This document shows positions 1 through 12,790 of a stretch of 64,000 nt of DNA, piece by piece. The stretch covers positions 37,902,438-37,966,437 of the forward strand of contig NC_087071.1 in NCBI RefSeq assembly GCF_963678635.1, in the 5' to 3' direction. Position numbers and translations under genes: made by a program. A model generated the notes under the pieces. The model made no database searches and was not told the DNA's origin. It worked only from the letters and a program-made list of their open reading frames with translations. The stretch comes from Symsagittifera roscoffensis (taxonomy: Eukaryota > Xenacoelomorpha > Acoela > Convolutidae). Numbering within the stretch: position 1 is the first letter of the stretch; every line of letters begins with the position of its first letter.

Positions 1-2
1 GT

Positions 3-955
3 CACACTTTCTGTAAAGAGTGTTTGGCTAACTGGGAAAAGTCACAGAGTGGCGCCCTGACCTGTCCTAAATGTTGGGTCAAATGCGATATCCCTGTAGA
101 CAAATTACCAGTTGATACCAGAGCAACGCAGCTTATTGAGGGAGGATTCCAGGCAGGCTCTGCTAGCTCCAGCCAAGCTACTGCAACTATCGAAACCGAA
201 ACAGTCGCAGTGGACCAAGAGCTCGCCAAATGGTTTGAAGATAACTCGATTCCGACGGAAGCACAAAAGGTGCTTATCGGTGAAGCATTCGATTCATTAG
301 AAGTTGTGTTGGAATTGACCAAAGACAGTCTCGACAAATTAACTGAGCTGAAAGAGGGACACAGACTCAAAATCTTGAAATCAATCGAAAAATCAAAGCC
401 TAATTTTGACGCTATTTCAAAGTCGGAGGAAATGAAGCTTGTGGAAAGCATTTTCGATGAAAGAATTTTAGAGTCTGGAACTCATCCTAAAGACGCATCG
501 AAATTCTGGGCGGCGTTTGATGAAAAGCAGCGCGATGATGTCACCAGTCAATTTAAAAAATTGGGAGAAAAACTTATAAATTGTGACATTGACTCGCATG
601 TGAGAAGTCTAAAAGCTGATAAACTTCACAAGGTAGCGATGGTTCTTTGCGAAGCAGGAAAATACGAAGATGCAGAGAAATTAGCACTCCAATCCATGGA
701 AACTCGAGAGAATAAAGAAGATCAGTCATACTTTCGGTCGAATGTGTTAATGCTGCTGGCGATGTTGAATAGAATCAGAATCGGTGTAATGTTTATCGAC
801 AAGAAAGACACGAGCGTAACGGATTTGTACAAGTGTCATTTGGAACAATGCGATAGTTTATTGAAGAGAGGCGACAAAGTTCTCAGTGACCAAATGAAAA
901 TAAAGGTCACTGGTATGAAAATGTTTTCAATCCGATCAGTCAAAGCGAGAGACCC
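3..955 (+). CDS. Gene A exon: RING C-terminal half, SAM, helical region
   Basis: The frame is open from base 3, so the coding sequence enters from upstream and the exon's real start is unseen. The visible RING residues are the HTFCKEC and CPKC ligand groups. The SAM domain runs from a tryptophan-phenylalanine start (KWFEDN) to a typical GHRLKILKSIEK end. The exon ends at KARD followed by the GTAAGT donor at 956, the same point as in gene B. There is no in-frame stop until just after the donor, which supports this boundary. Confidence 0.85.
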
Positions 956-2994
956 GTAAGTTTTTCTTCTACTAGACTGCCTTGTTTTTAATGTTCTAGG
1001 ATGTTTTGTAATTTAAGTTTTTAGAATTAACAGGAGTAGCCAGCTGTAGCCAGAGTTACCACTTTCATCCAAGAAAAGAAATTTGAAAGTAAAGACAAAA
1101 TTAAAAAATATATATATTTTTTTAATATATTTTTTATTAAGTGTGACTTTAATTAGCTGAAAAATCAATAAATTACGAAGTGACAGTAGCTAAGTAGTGT
1201 TATAATTGCTTTTGAGTTGAATGGAGGTCAGGCTCTTATTAAATTTCGTTCAAACTAGTCCGAGACCTGAAAATTCAGACAAGTTTTTTCAGAAATGTAA
1301 GTTTCCGTATGAAACTGGCAACTTTTTATTGTAATTTTTTAAACAGGAGATTTTTAAGCAAAGCAACTTGTCAAACAGAATCAACTCATCATTCAATGTT
1401 GCCTGCTTAAACAATGATAGCAAGTACAACTTGCTTTTGCTCTTTGGTGTAGAGGTAAAGAAAGCGACTTTGGAGCATAAGTTCGGATTCGATCCACAGC
1501 GGGACAGTTTTTATGATCTGTAAGTTATTGAACTTGCTTTTTTATGGAACCTAAAAATCCTTGAAGCCCCTCTCACTTGATAAGAAGTGAAACACACGCC
1601 TTCACAACAGAATATCTAGTGTTCGAGTCCCAACTGGAATTTGTTTGTTTTTTCGTTGCGCGGAAATTTTTAATATTTTTTGAAAACTGTAATTGTCGGA
1701 CTATCGTTTGTCTGCTTATTTTTTGTCGGCTTACTGTCCCAAAGCGTGAGTTTTTTGTTCGAAGCATCAATATGTATTTTATTTAAGCAGCTGCAAGTAC
1801 AATTGAAAGTCGTTCTGTAGTTGGTAACTTAACGCATTTCGATTTTGTATAATTAAATGCTCTTTTTGTGAGATTTTTTTTCTCATTTAAATGGGTCGGC
1901 TTTTGCTGTATCGACTCGTCTACCTCATTTTGTGTCGGTTAAAATACATATAGATGTTCTGTTTTTGCGTATTTCAGAGAATTGAACGTAAAACTTCGAA
2001 TACGTGGAATCGAACGTAAACTTCGAAAATACTTATATAACGGCGGTGATTGTGTTATTGATATGTTTTCCTCAAAAATTGAAGATCGTTCGAGTAAGTT
2101 TACGGAGTTTTTTCAGCAATTGTTTCCGTCTCATTTTCTGTCTGCTCATTTACCAGGGCATGTTTGTGTTAGTCCCTTCCCAATCTTCGAGAGTGGTGGG
2201 AACAAAAAAATGAAGCTTGAGCATAATAATACGCAGTGTTGTTTTCATGCAAAAAATTTTCATGCAAAAACATTTTTGGGGGTTGTTTTTAAGCGCTGGG
2301 CATTTGAAAGCCAATTATCTATCGTGATTTTTGGATCACGACAAATTACTATACTATGGTAGCAAAATGTTTGGCTTTTAAGTCAATGTTTTTGTTTATA
2401 TACGCACAAGAAAACAATTAGATCACATCTTGGATTTTTTTGTCATACTTGAACATGACTGGATTTTTCATTAAGTTATATAAATATAATTTTTTGTTCA
2501 GAAGCTTCAAATATGACGTGAAAACGTTGCTGAAAGTGACCACGAAACTTTGCAAGAATGTTGACGACAAAGGACTGTACGCAGAATTTCTGATGAACGA
2601 AGCTCTTCTCGACAACATGAACGAAAAACCGAGCATCGATAATCGAATCAAGAAATTGATCGAAGCGAGAAAAGTCTGCAACGAGGATCGAGATCTCGGA
2701 GAATTCACAACATTGATGTCGCGAATTTCTTACAATTTGGGAGGCGCGTTTGAAGAAATCTACAAAGATGAACTATCTTATGAGTGCTTCAGACGATCTT
2801 GGTTAATCGATTTACAGCTAAATGGAACCCATCATCCGGAAACTATAAAATCAGGACAGGTGCTGCTGGAAACGGAGCATTTGAAGAAGATTGGACTGGA
2901 GAAAAAAGACAATTTACCTGATGATCCAAGGATGAATAATGATGATTTGGAATTTGCAAAGAGGCTGGAACCTGTGTACGCATACAAAAAATAG
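3..2994 (+). CDS. Gene A: RING-SAM-helical-repeat protein (5' end outside window)
   Basis: Two exons join 3-955 and 2502-2994 with matching phase (two bases of the last codon before the intron, one after). The intron starts GTAAGT and ends TTCAG. Domains in order: the second half of a C3HC4 RING finger (about 3-80), a SAM domain (about 207-405), then an alpha-helical region continuing into exon 2 that resembles TPR-like repeats. RING proteins of this kind usually transfer ubiquitin, and SAM domains oligomerise; the role here is inferred. It is a paralogue of the gene at 23900-30222, which has an upstream TIR domain; whether this copy also has TIR lies beyond the window. An ATTAAA-like polyadenylation signal follows the stop near 3016. 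Confidence 0.85.
956..2501 (+). other. Gene A intron
   Basis: A GT-AG intron of about 1.5 kb. It is AT-rich and holds a tRNA-like stretch (1439-1505) and a second isolated B-box-like site near 1620 (TGTTCGAGTCCC). No coding exon was recognised in it. The equivalent intron of gene B (28846-29202) is about 360 bases, so this one has probably grown by repeat insertion. Confidence 0.7.
1439..1505 (+). repeat. tRNA-Pro-like SINE head or tRNA pseudogene
   Basis: There is an A-box-like TGGTGTAGAGG at 1445-1455 and a B-box-like GGATTCGATCC at 1485-1495. The stretch between resembles eukaryotic tRNA-Pro, with a CTTTGG segment where the UGG anticodon would be. The anticodon and acceptor stems do not pair cleanly, so it is read as a tRNA-derived SINE head or pseudogene rather than a working tRNA gene. 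Confidence 0.5.
2502..2994 (+). CDS. Gene A last exon: C-terminal helical region
   Basis: It begins after a TTTTTGTTCAG acceptor and ends with TAG at 2992-2994. It encodes helices with KGLYAEFLMNEALLDNM and YECFRRSWLIDLQL motifs, which align closely with two separate exons of gene B (29203-29435 and 29978-30222). Here the two parts are fused without an intron at the NLG/GAF junction (about 2737-2748). The fold looks TPR-like by helix spacing, but no named family was recognised. Confidence 0.82.
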
Positions 2995-5731
2995 TTCGAA
3001 GAAATAATACAAAAATTAAAGCGAGTATACAATTAACAAACTGAATTATGTCAAAGTTGATTACTAATTAATTCCTCAAACTCGAATATCCCGAGGAAAA
3101 AAGACTATTGGAAAATCTTAACGCAACTTTTTCTGTACAAAAAAAAACTTGCTTCTATTGTCATTAAAAATTGTAGATAAAATTTACAAAGGTGTATTTT
3201 ATTTGTTTTTCTAGATGTAGTTTCAAAACACCGTTATACATTGAATTTTCTATTGTTACGTATCATCTATTGTTGCGTATCATCTATTGTTACGTATCAT
3301 CTATTGTTACGTATCATCTATTGTTACGTATCATCTATTGTTACGTATCATCTATTGTTACGTATCATCTATTGTTACGTATCATCTATTGTTACGTATC
3401 ATCTATTGTTACGTATCATCTATTGTTACGTATCAGTATTTAGACAGCCACATATTCATACTCGTCAGTAAGCAGACATACTACAATCAAAATCGAGACA
3501 AGGAAAAAATTAATAATTATTTATTTCATAAGTTTGCTTTATCATCTCGATTCTGATTAGGCAGTATAGTAATTTGTTTGCTTACGCGGTTATCTAAATA
3601 AAAAACACAGTCCTGTTTTAGGTAGAATAAAGTAATTCTGTAGAATTTAGATGTTTCCTGACAATTTGGGTGTCTCAAAATTTTCTAAGCACCGTTAGAC
3701 ATTCTAAATAACAAATAGCAGACAGTATTGAAATCAAGTGTTGAGATAATTTCAATACTGTTTGTTATCGGTGTGTTTTTGCCTATAATCATTGATGTGA
3801 ATTTTTTGTCCCAAATTGTGAGTTTTTTGCCGAAGAATTGTAAAACGATCATCTTATTACATAAATCATTAACGTCTTTGGTGTCACCATAGCATTTTTT
3901 GTTTTACCAAATAATTAATTTTGTCAAGATAGTTTCAAAATTAAGAAACTATTTTCAAGAGTAATTCTTCTGATAATCGGGAGCGAGACATTTCTAGCGG
4001 ACATTATTTCTTGCTGTCAATCCTTGCGATTAATGGATATCGAGAGCGACGGTATTCGCATCTTCCTCAAAAATTAGACGCCTGAGCAGCCTCATGGTCC
4101 CCCTTTTTATTCTGTTTTGCGGCATCCATTCATGATCAAACGACTCTATAAATTTTCTAAATACGCCTTCGGCAACAAAATGTACATTACAGGGGAGGGG
4201 CGGGAGTCCAAATAGCTTGCCTAAAACTAAAATTCACTTTCTGTTCACGCGAAAAAACGGGAGCTGCCCTGGGTATCATGGATTTTAATGCAACTTGGGT
4301 TTAAAAGAAACATTTAAAAAAAAAATTTTTGGACATTTTTTACGAAAACTATCCAATCCGTTCCTTTTCTTCGCAAATGGTTCCTTTATTTAAATCAATT
4401 TTCGCAATGTGTTTGTTCGAGAAAAGTATTTGCTCGTATAATAAAAATTTACAAAAATTGCTGCATTTTTTGGGAGCTTTGGCATATATAACTATATTGC
4501 AAGTGGTCCAAAAGTATTTCTTTTTGTAGTTAATACCAAATTTTTGACATTAACAATGACCTTCAGTTGATTGCATAGTAATCAATTTTTTTAAATCATC
4601 AATTGATTTGTTGACCTTTGTTAACGTGTAGAACACGTAAAAATGATTTCCTACGTCACAAGTAACTTTATTTGTGCCATAAAATTTTGCTCATTTTTTG
4701 ACAATCGAGATTTTGTTTCAAAGCTTAAAACATAGTTCCGGTGCCTAAACTTTCCAAGTGCATAATTTTTAGTTTGATTTCGAACATTATTCTGGTTTCG
4801 TATTCAGCTGGTTGCTTAGCAGCTGTTTAATATAGTGTACTTTTTCGCGGTTTGACTTTTGATTTCTTTCTCAAATTGGTTCGTTGCTAAAAAAAGCTTA
4901 GTCCACTATCGAGCAGCGAAAAGGCAAAGGTCACAAAAACTTGATTGACTTCAGGTTCCGAAAATGGAATTTAATTTTAAGATATCCCAGCGAAATAAAA
5001 ATTTTACTAATTGATCCAGTATTCTCAATTTGGGGTAGTTTTATCAAAAAAGCGTCAATCATAAAAATTCAAAGAGCATTGAGACCATTTTCTTTTTTTC
5101 TTCAAAATTCGCAAGTGAGTATTTTTTTTCTCTTAACTTGTCGTGTTCATTGACTCTTTTCTGACTGTCTGTTGGCACTGTTTAAATCAATTCAAATTCA
5201 TTTGATAAATATCTGGAAAATTACGATCACGTTACAAAAGCATAAATGGCGGGTGAAAAAACAATGAATGGCTGTTTCGAACAAGGATGTTGATTTTGAG
5301 CATCAACATGGCGATTGAAAACATTGATCGAGTTTTCTCGAATTGGGTTGGAAGCGAGCTAGCGACCGTGTTCTTATAGTAAAACTCTACTTTTTCTGAG
5401 CAAATTCGCGAATAGAAAATCTCATTTGTGGCACCTATGCTATACTCACGATCTGAAACGTTGGAAATTTCTTTGCATCTTTTTCTGCTTGATTGCTGTC
5501 TAGTGTTTGCCAATCGTGAAGAGATAAGAGGATAGACTTGAACCCTAATCTATCGCACTTAGCTAAAATTATATTAATATGTAGTGGCATTTTATTGAGT
5601 AGCATCGGCATTTTATTAGCATCTATAGCTCTTTTCCAACGGCCCGTGGCGCTGATGCGAGGGAATGAGACTCCTAACTATTGAATGTGGCACATAGCAA
5701 AAGGTTAGGTTTTCAAAGCTCAGTTTTTTTT
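2995..5731. other. Intergenic, minisatellite and no gene
   Basis: This is the 3' flank of gene A. It contains the 17-bp minisatellite and then AT-rich sequence with poly-T and poly-A runs. Short open frames at 4329-4529 and 5232-5513 have no domain, splice context or composition that supports coding. Confidence 0.6.
3249..3435 (+). repeat. 17-bp minisatellite, 11 copies
   Basis: The unit TCTATTGTTACGTATCA is repeated 11 times end to end (187 bases), with one G-for-A change in the second copy and otherwise identical units. As 17 is not a multiple of 3 and the unit has no stop in the forward frames, all three forward frames stay open through it. The resulting open frames are artefacts. Confidence 0.95.
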
Positions 5732-6740
5732 CTACTTTTTCGTACTTCACCTTTGCGAGCTGCTCTTTGTCTTTTTCTTGCTTGTGTTGGCGAAGTAAAG
5801 CTTAGCTTCTGTTTTTCAAAAAATAACAATTATTCTTCAAAAGGGTTGAACTTTCACGTGTATTTTGAAAAATGGCCATTTTTTCGGTTTCTTTGAGTTT
5901 ATTGACACGTTTCCAGCTCGCTGTTTGGTTTGTCTTGATAGAATCAATTTATATGTGTTTTACTGCATGCAAAACTCAAATATTATACCCTCATGTGTGA
6001 TGCCCAAAGCGTCAGCGCAACTTTGGACGGCACAATACTTCAAATCGCTCAAAATTTTATTCTGAATTGATTTGAAGCCACCTAGTCGGTCCCAGTGTGA
6101 TCTCAAATGAGCTCAATTTATATTTGTCAGGTTTTTTTCTTTTTTTCAATAAATTTCTCTGTATTTTTAATACACTTCTTAAACCTACTTTTTTTTGCAT
6201 AGTTGAGAAATTTTTATCATTTAGATACATTGTTTTCGCAAGCACGCCCTCAGTTTTTTTTTGCAAGAAACTAAAATTAATTGAGTTCTGAGTTTAAGTT
6301 TGAAAAGCTTTGAACTCGACTTTTTCGCAGTTTGAGCTTTTAAATCAATCAATTTAAATAGGTACATGCCAAACTACATAAACAAAGTTGCTTCTAATTT
6401 AAATGTAGAAATTGCAGATAGTTTTTTTCAAAAACTTGGTAAATGTTGGCAACCATTTGTGTTGACCATTTTCTCAAGGTGAGATCGAACTTAGCAATAG
6501 ACTGGAAAAAAAACTCGACGTGTGTTTATACTGGTGCGCGAATTCGTTAAGCTTAATTGTTTGTGTCGAAAGTTCCGCATTTTCAGCATATTGTTAATTC
6601 AAAAAGCTAGCGTTTCAACCTCATATAAATTGGGTATATTGAACGTTACGAAATAAATTTTTAGACCTTCATTTATAGTGTTTGCGTCCATCAAAAATTT
6701 CGTGGCTGAACTTTTACACAATGAATTGTAGAGTGTCGAC
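5732..6740 (+). repeat. Dispersed repeat copy 1, split by about 570 bases
   Basis: Segments 5732-6023 and 6596-6740 match, in order, the continuous block at 7400-7840. The match breaks immediately after AGCGCAACTTT and resumes at AAAAGCTAGCG. Bases 6024-6595 are therefore either an insertion in this copy or a deletion in the other. No protein-coding potential was recognised. Confidence 0.7.
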
Positions 6741-7399
6741 ACATCACTGCGTCTCATTCAATAACTCAATGTGCTCCGACAAAGTCTCGGCGTCAATTGA
6801 AAAAACAAGGCTGTAGTCCTGTTTTCGTGATATAAGATTGCAAAAGTAGCCGTAAATTGGCTACCCCTTCACAATGATCGTCTTTGTGAACTCTGTTTTT
6901 TGTGCACTTTGTAAATATATCATAATAAATTGTTTTCAAGGACGATTAGTGACACTGAGAATTTAGTGTAATTTAACATTTAGCGCTGAAGGCCTTGCCG
7001 TCTGTTAGAAAGCGCTGTATGAAAACTTTCCTTAAAATTATCCTATCAGCAGTTTTTCATTGAATTTAACTAAGCTTTTTAAATTAACAAAAGGAAAAAT
7101 TGTCAAAGATTTGAAAATGAAAAATTCCAAGAGAAGTATCGGTCAAAAGTATACAAAACAATTGAACGTTTTTTGGGCCTTTTAATAGCCAGGTTAATCT
7201 CGTAAAAATTTCAGAGTCTTTTAAATGATTATCTTATTCATTAAGAATACAATCATCACTTTCGATTTTTTAATGATGATTAAAAATTTTAATGTCGACA
7301 GAGCAAGTTTTGCGAACGTTTTGTCGGGTATTTTGACTCTAATTGATATGTTTAATGTGTTGCAGTTAAGCGTAGTTTACTTTTTCTAAACTTTTTTTT
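6741..7399. other. Intergenic, nothing recognised
   Basis: AT-rich sequence between two repeat copies. No coding signal or clear structure was seen. Confidence 0.5.
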
Positions 7400-7840
7400 T
7401 GTAATTTTTCGCTTTTCACCTTTGCGAGCTGCTCTTTGTCTTTTTCTCGCTTGTGTTGGCGAAGTAAAGCTTAGCTTCTGTTTTTCAAAAAATAACAATT
7501 ATCCTTCAAAATGGTAGAACTTTCACGTTTATTTTAAAATTTAAAATGGCCACTTTTTTCAATTTCTTTGAGTTTATTGAAACGTTTCCAGCTTGCTGTT
7601 TGGTTTGTCTTGATAGAATCAATTTATATGTGTTTTACTGCATGCAAAACTCAAATATTATACCCTCATGTGTGATGCCCAAAGCGTCAGCGCAACTTTC
7701 AAAAGCTAGCGTTTCGACCTCATGTAATTTGGGTATATTGAACGTTAACGAAATAAATTTTTAGACCTTCATTTATAGTGTTTGCTTCTATCAAAAATTT
7801 TGTGGCTGAACTCTTACACAATCAATTGTAGAGTTTCGAT
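7400..7840 (+). repeat. Dispersed repeat copy 2, flanked by short direct repeats
   Basis: This is a near-identical copy of the two halves of the repeat at 5732-6740, here continuous. A roughly 27-base direct repeat, containing TTAAGCGTAGTTTACT, lies just upstream (about 7359-7384) and just downstream (about 7840-7867). This suggests that the block is a unit of a larger repeat or array. Confidence 0.65.
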
Positions 7841-7867
7841 TGTGTTGCACTTAAGCGTAGTTTACTT

Positions 7868-8667
7868 GGTAAACTTTTTGTTGTTTTCCACCCTTTCTGT
7901 TTTCAAGAGATTTTGTTTCGGTTTTGAAGAAACTTTAATAGTTTTCGACCATACAATTAAAAAAAGAGCATTTTTTTCTAGCTGATTCAACCTCTGCACA
8001 GTTTCTCGATTTATGGACTATGCGCAAAACAGAAATTTGTTGTCTTGGCAACTCGAAGAGAACAGTTTTGTTAGCAATTCTGTAAATAAGGGTCCTTCAT
8101 CAATAACGCGGTCGAGCAAAATTTCTTAATGCTGCTTCAACATTTTTTGGCTTATAAATTAATTGTGGGTTACAAAATAGAGATTATTTTTGTTCGGTAA
8201 AGCCTTGCAATGTTGCGCAAAAACTTTTATTTTCACTATTGACGCCTAATTTTTTTGGAAATGTTGGTGGGGTTATGTGTATTTCTATCCCCACTATATA
8301 GTAGGGAAGTCTAAAATTCTGCGTATTTTTTTAATTGAGTATTTATTGTGTTCAGTGTAATTTCATTAGCAAGTCCTTATCTGTTTATTTTTAACTAGAT
8401 CCTTAATAAAATCTTTGATGTTCAGTTTGCCTCTTAAATATGTTTCATTTGCAAATATAATCAGATTAGTTATCTTAACTGTGTCTGTGAATCGTTAACA
8501 TAAGGTAAAAAAAGGACAAGTTCTAAAACTGAACACCGGGAAATTCCGACCTTTCAATAATAAAATCTGAATTCTCAAAGACTAAAAATTGTTTTCGTAC
8601 AGACAGATAAGATTTCAACAAGTTTTGCACTTTTACTTCGCAAGCCCTATTTCTATCAACTTTCTTA
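7868..8667. other. Intergenic, nothing recognised
   Basis: AT-rich sequence without a supportable gene, RNA gene or clear repeat. Confidence 0.5.
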
Positions 8668-8930
8668 AAAGTCGGAAAAATAACACAAGCTTTTTTTAGT
8701 TACTCTTAAGAAACTAAGCTGATTAGACTGACTCAGTACGGAAATTTGACGCAAAAATTTGATGTTTGAAGCCAACGGATGCCTAACATAACCAGCAAAT
8801 CTTGTGTTATGTTGCGAGTCCGCTTCCTCCAAATATAAAATTTCTTCGTCAATTTTACGTAAAGCGCTCAGTCTAATCAGCTTTGTTTTTAACAATAACT
8901 AAAACCGCTTGTGTTATTTTTCCGACTCGA
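8668..8930. repeat. Foldback (MITE-like) element
   Basis: Arms of about 66 bases (8668-8735 and 8862-8930) are reverse complements with few mismatches and enclose about 125 bases. The outer part of each arm contains GTCGGAAAAATAACACAAGC (right arm inverted). No protein is encoded. The structure fits a small non-autonomous DNA transposon; target duplications were not resolved. Confidence 0.75.
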
Positions 8931-9885
8931 CTTCTACTGATTTTCTACTGCAGTCTAGAACTCATGTTATTTTGTAAAGATATTGGGGTTCAAATTATAG
9001 ACGACTTATTTGTTAAGAATTTTTCTATCAAATCGTAGCAAGTGCGACTAAAACAATTGTCTCAAACTAATCTGAAGCAATTTAATGGCTCCAAAGAGTT
9101 TCCTACTAGATGAGAAAACTATCACACTTGTTTTTGACGTTGTGTGGAGGTACAATTTAACTAAAAAAAACTTTTGATTAATATATTTTTTTGAGTAATT
9201 TGAAAACATTTTAAAAAATTACTGCAGATACCTTAAAGTGTATTCGGCTCGTAGTTTCATTGCTGATTAAGTGCATTCACTGTTAGTTGGTTCATACCAA
9301 TCATAGGTATCATGGCCAAGCGGTTGAAAGCAAAGGACAGCATGGGAGAAAAAATAGTGCTGATTTAAATTATCCGGTCAAAACGAAAACAACTCAAAAT
9401 TTCATACGGTTTATTTTTTTTAAAATTGGGTCGAGATTAGACAAAGTGTGAAGAGAACAAAAGATGCTGAGAATTCCACTAGAATTATAATAGTTCATTT
9501 TGTTTTTCCGGCGAAACAGTTTACCCTAAAAATGGATTATTTTAAAGTAAATTTCACTTTTTTTTTAAATAAACGCTTTGCGCAAAATTTGCGCAGAGTA
9601 TACTCTTCATAAACTTTGATGAGCTACCTAAGAGGTTCTTTTTGATATAGTTGTGGCAGTAAATTACCCGGTAGCTTAAGCGTAATTTTTTTTGACTGAA
9701 AAAATCAAAAAATGATCCATGTTTTGAGTAAGTTTTGGGGCCCGAAACTTGCAAACAATTGCACGATTTTGATTCTGCAAAAATTTAAGCGAGATTCGTC
9801 TTCATCATTTTTCATCCAAGTTTTTTGCTTATCGTTTAATTTCAATTGGCTAAATTGGAAATTTTTAAATCCCCGTAACTTTTAG

Positions 9886-10045
9886 GAAAATGATCCGAGG
9901 TGAATTTTTTTTTCAAATTAAAGCTCAGGACAACAATATCTTTTGAATGATATAAAAAACTCCGTCAAAATATGGCTAGTTAGGAAGTCGAAATTTATTT
10001 AACGAACAAAACCACCCCGAGCACAAAAATCTTGTTACTAAAGTT
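9886..10045 (+). repeat. Repeat family with CACCGAGCACAAA-type motif, copy 1
   Basis: It aligns with 12236-12396 on the + strand and with 12560-12790 on the - strand. Shared landmarks in order: an ATGATC..AGGTGAA start, GACAACAATATC, an ATTCCGTCAA-like block, the ACCCCGAGCACAAA motif and a terminal GAAAGTCGGAA. More diverged relatives occur near 10440-10510, 31560-31660, 32220-32320 and 62840-62910. Confidence 0.6.
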
Positions 10046-12235
10046 ACGAAAGTCGGAACAACAAGGCTGCGTGTATATCAGGGCAAAGCCCTAAATGACT
10101 ATCCCTTAATTCATATCGAATAAATTTTGGGAAAAGAAAACATGTAAACTTCGGACAATATCAAAGTGTGCAATGTTGATTCGCTTGAAATTAAAACGAC
10201 CAATCCTATTAGCTAGCCTCAATTCAATTTGAAACGATTTTGATGTGCGGGAATATAAAGAGTTCGCGTTACGCTCTCAGCAATATGAGTATATCGAAGC
10301 GCGCTTAATTTAGCCCAGAATATGGCCATTTTGGCAATTATCAAAGACCCAGAAATTTATAAAAAATTATCAGAGAAAAGATATATTGTTAAATTTGATC
10401 TCAAGAAGTTGATATTTTCAATGAGCTATAAAATGCTGAAAATCAGAGAAAATCGACTGAATAAAAAAACCACACCGAGCATAAACAATTCGTTTTCTTC
10501 GAAAGTCTAAGCAAAAAAGATCAAAGAGAGCGTCCATTTGCGGAATCTAGCAAAAATAACAAAATACACAGTTTGGCTTCCTAATGTGCATATTTCTTGG
10601 TTTCTTTCAGTTCCACCAGCGCGGTTACCTACCCAGAACTCCGCCGTCATCTTTTCCATAGTAGAAAAACTTCTCATACTTTTTGAAACAATCAAAGGTT
10701 TTTTTTTTCAGCAGTTGCAGTAAAACTATGATAATCCAGATACATTTATCCAGAAAAATTCATCTTCCTGGATTGGAAACAGGGAGCTCAGGGCTTAGAC
10801 TTTGTCTCTTGCTTTTCATATCAATTATTTGAGCACTTAGCGCGATAAAGAATAAATTATAATGAAAAGATTTTCATTTCAAAAATTAAATTTTGAAACT
10901 TCAAAACCTTCTCATGATTCTTAAAAATCTTTGTTTAATTCTTTGTTCTGATTAATCACTCCGATAGAAAAACTCAATTGTAACATCTAGTTTGTTTTTT
11001 TTTTTTCATGAAAATGGTATAAATCAATTGATTAATTGACTTTAATTTTAATTTTTTCAATTATATAGGCCAAAAGCAACAGAAAAATAATCAGAGTATA
11101 CAGTAGCAGCCAACTGCGCTAAATATCAAAGAGCACCGTAATTTATGAAAATAAAATTATTTAAAATGTAATTTCGAGTAGCTCAGTGAAGAGACTTTGC
11201 AACACCCTGTCCCAAAAAGTTGGACACAGTGTGTCCTGTGAGAGAATTGCGCGCCAAAAAATTGTCGGTTTCTTGCTGGAACTTGCCAAAAAATTCCCAA
11301 ACTCGGACTAAATTTGCAAAAACTTGCCTGCGGGATCAAAAATTCTTGCCTTAATTAGTTTTTTTTCCTGTCATTTAAGGAGAGCTAACAAAATTCGTTT
11401 GGTAATTTTCCAAAAAAAAAATCAGAATTTGGCTTCTTTCTTAAAACTTTTTCTTCGCAAAATCAGGTATCATAAAATGAAATTCTTCAGATTGGTTCAA
11501 GTGAAATAGCATACTTTATTTAACAAGATTTTTAAGTGGTTATTCGAACAAATTTTTTTAAAAAACTTTCTGAGTGTTGTGAAAAACCGGTTAGAAAATT
11601 TTGATTTTTTTCTGATATCAAGCATGTAACACTGGTTATTGAGTTAAAATTTGGTTATTTAAGCTGTGAAAAAAAAATGTTTTTATTTCTAGGAAATCAC
11701 GTTGTTGAAGCATCAATTTTTAACGACTTTATTGGTTTTTAAAAATGTGCTATGTAATAGATCCTAACTGCCCAGAACGCAACAATTGATTTTTAGGCCA
11801 ATTTTAGAGAAAACAAATTGTTTTTTTCAGTTATACCTGACAGTTTCATTGTCGCAATTCTAATTAAGCGTTACTTCATTTTCGTGTTACACATAGGCGT
11901 TTACGTGTAAATTTTGTTGATTGACATATCATCTGAGTTCAAATATTTTACGGTCGCTTAAATTGCTTGTCATCTAGTTTTCTTGGCCCCTTGTAAGCGT
12001 AGCCTTTAGGAAGACAAATTTAAAAGCGCTGATTCAATGATCGAAAACAGAACTTAAAAAAAAAAACATTTTTTTTTGTTTTCTCGTTTTATTGCCACAC
12101 ACGCTATATAAAATGCTAAGGGTGTGTTTAGCATCTCGTATTGTGATAATAAGATTATAGTGCTGGCCACAGTTCCATTTGGAACGCATTAATTTGCATT
12201 TTACGATTGGCCAAATCAGCAACGACGTAACGTTT

Positions 12236-12396
12236 CGAAAAATGATCACAGGTGAAACATCTTTTTAAATTTGAGCTTAAGATAACAATATCTCTCAGAT
12301 GGTATTGAAAATTCCGCCAACACTGTTTAGTCAAAAATTTACTGAATAAAAAAGTACACCACGCATAAATATTCCTCACTTTATTCGAAAGTCGGA
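12236..12396 (+). repeat. Same repeat family, copy 2
   Basis: It shares the block order of 9886-10045, ending in CGAAAGTCGGAA. The central motif has drifted to CACCACGCATAAA. Confidence 0.55.
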
Positions 12397-12559
12397 AGAA
12401 TTAATCATATTAATCATATTTCATGAAAAGTTCATGTAATGTAAAATTTTACTTCCTATGAACAATTGCAAAGCTGCCTCTTTTTTTAAAAGAAAACTGA
12501 AGATAAAGATTGAAACTTCTTATTGGGGCACTCATTTTCTCAGCTTAATATCGAGATGA

Positions 12560-12790
12560 AACTTTATTGTTCCGACTTTTGTAACGAAAATTACAGAGTA
12601 TTTGTGCTCGAGGTGATTTTTTTCTTCAGACAATATTCGACTTTTTTAACTGGCCATTTTTGACGGAATTGTTTTAATGTCACTTTAACGGCAATGTTGT
12701 TTTGAGCCAAAATATAAAAAGAAATTTCACCTGTGATTATTTTTCATAAAGTTTTGGGGGTTCAAAGATTCCCATTTTGGCCATTTTTGG
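12560..12790 (-). repeat. Same repeat family, copy 3, inverted
   Basis: Reverse-complement copy with CCGACTTTTGTAACG at its left end and TTTCACCTGTGATTATTTTTC at the right. Together with 12236-12396 it forms a loose inverted pair. Confidence 0.55.

Noticed and set aside
3249-3435. CRISPR-like array
   Set aside because: Repeats are directly adjacent without spacers, and the sequence is eukaryotic.
3192-3556. Three overlapping open frames with IIYCYVSSIVTYHLLL repeats
   Set aside because: They arise from the stop-free 17-bp minisatellite.
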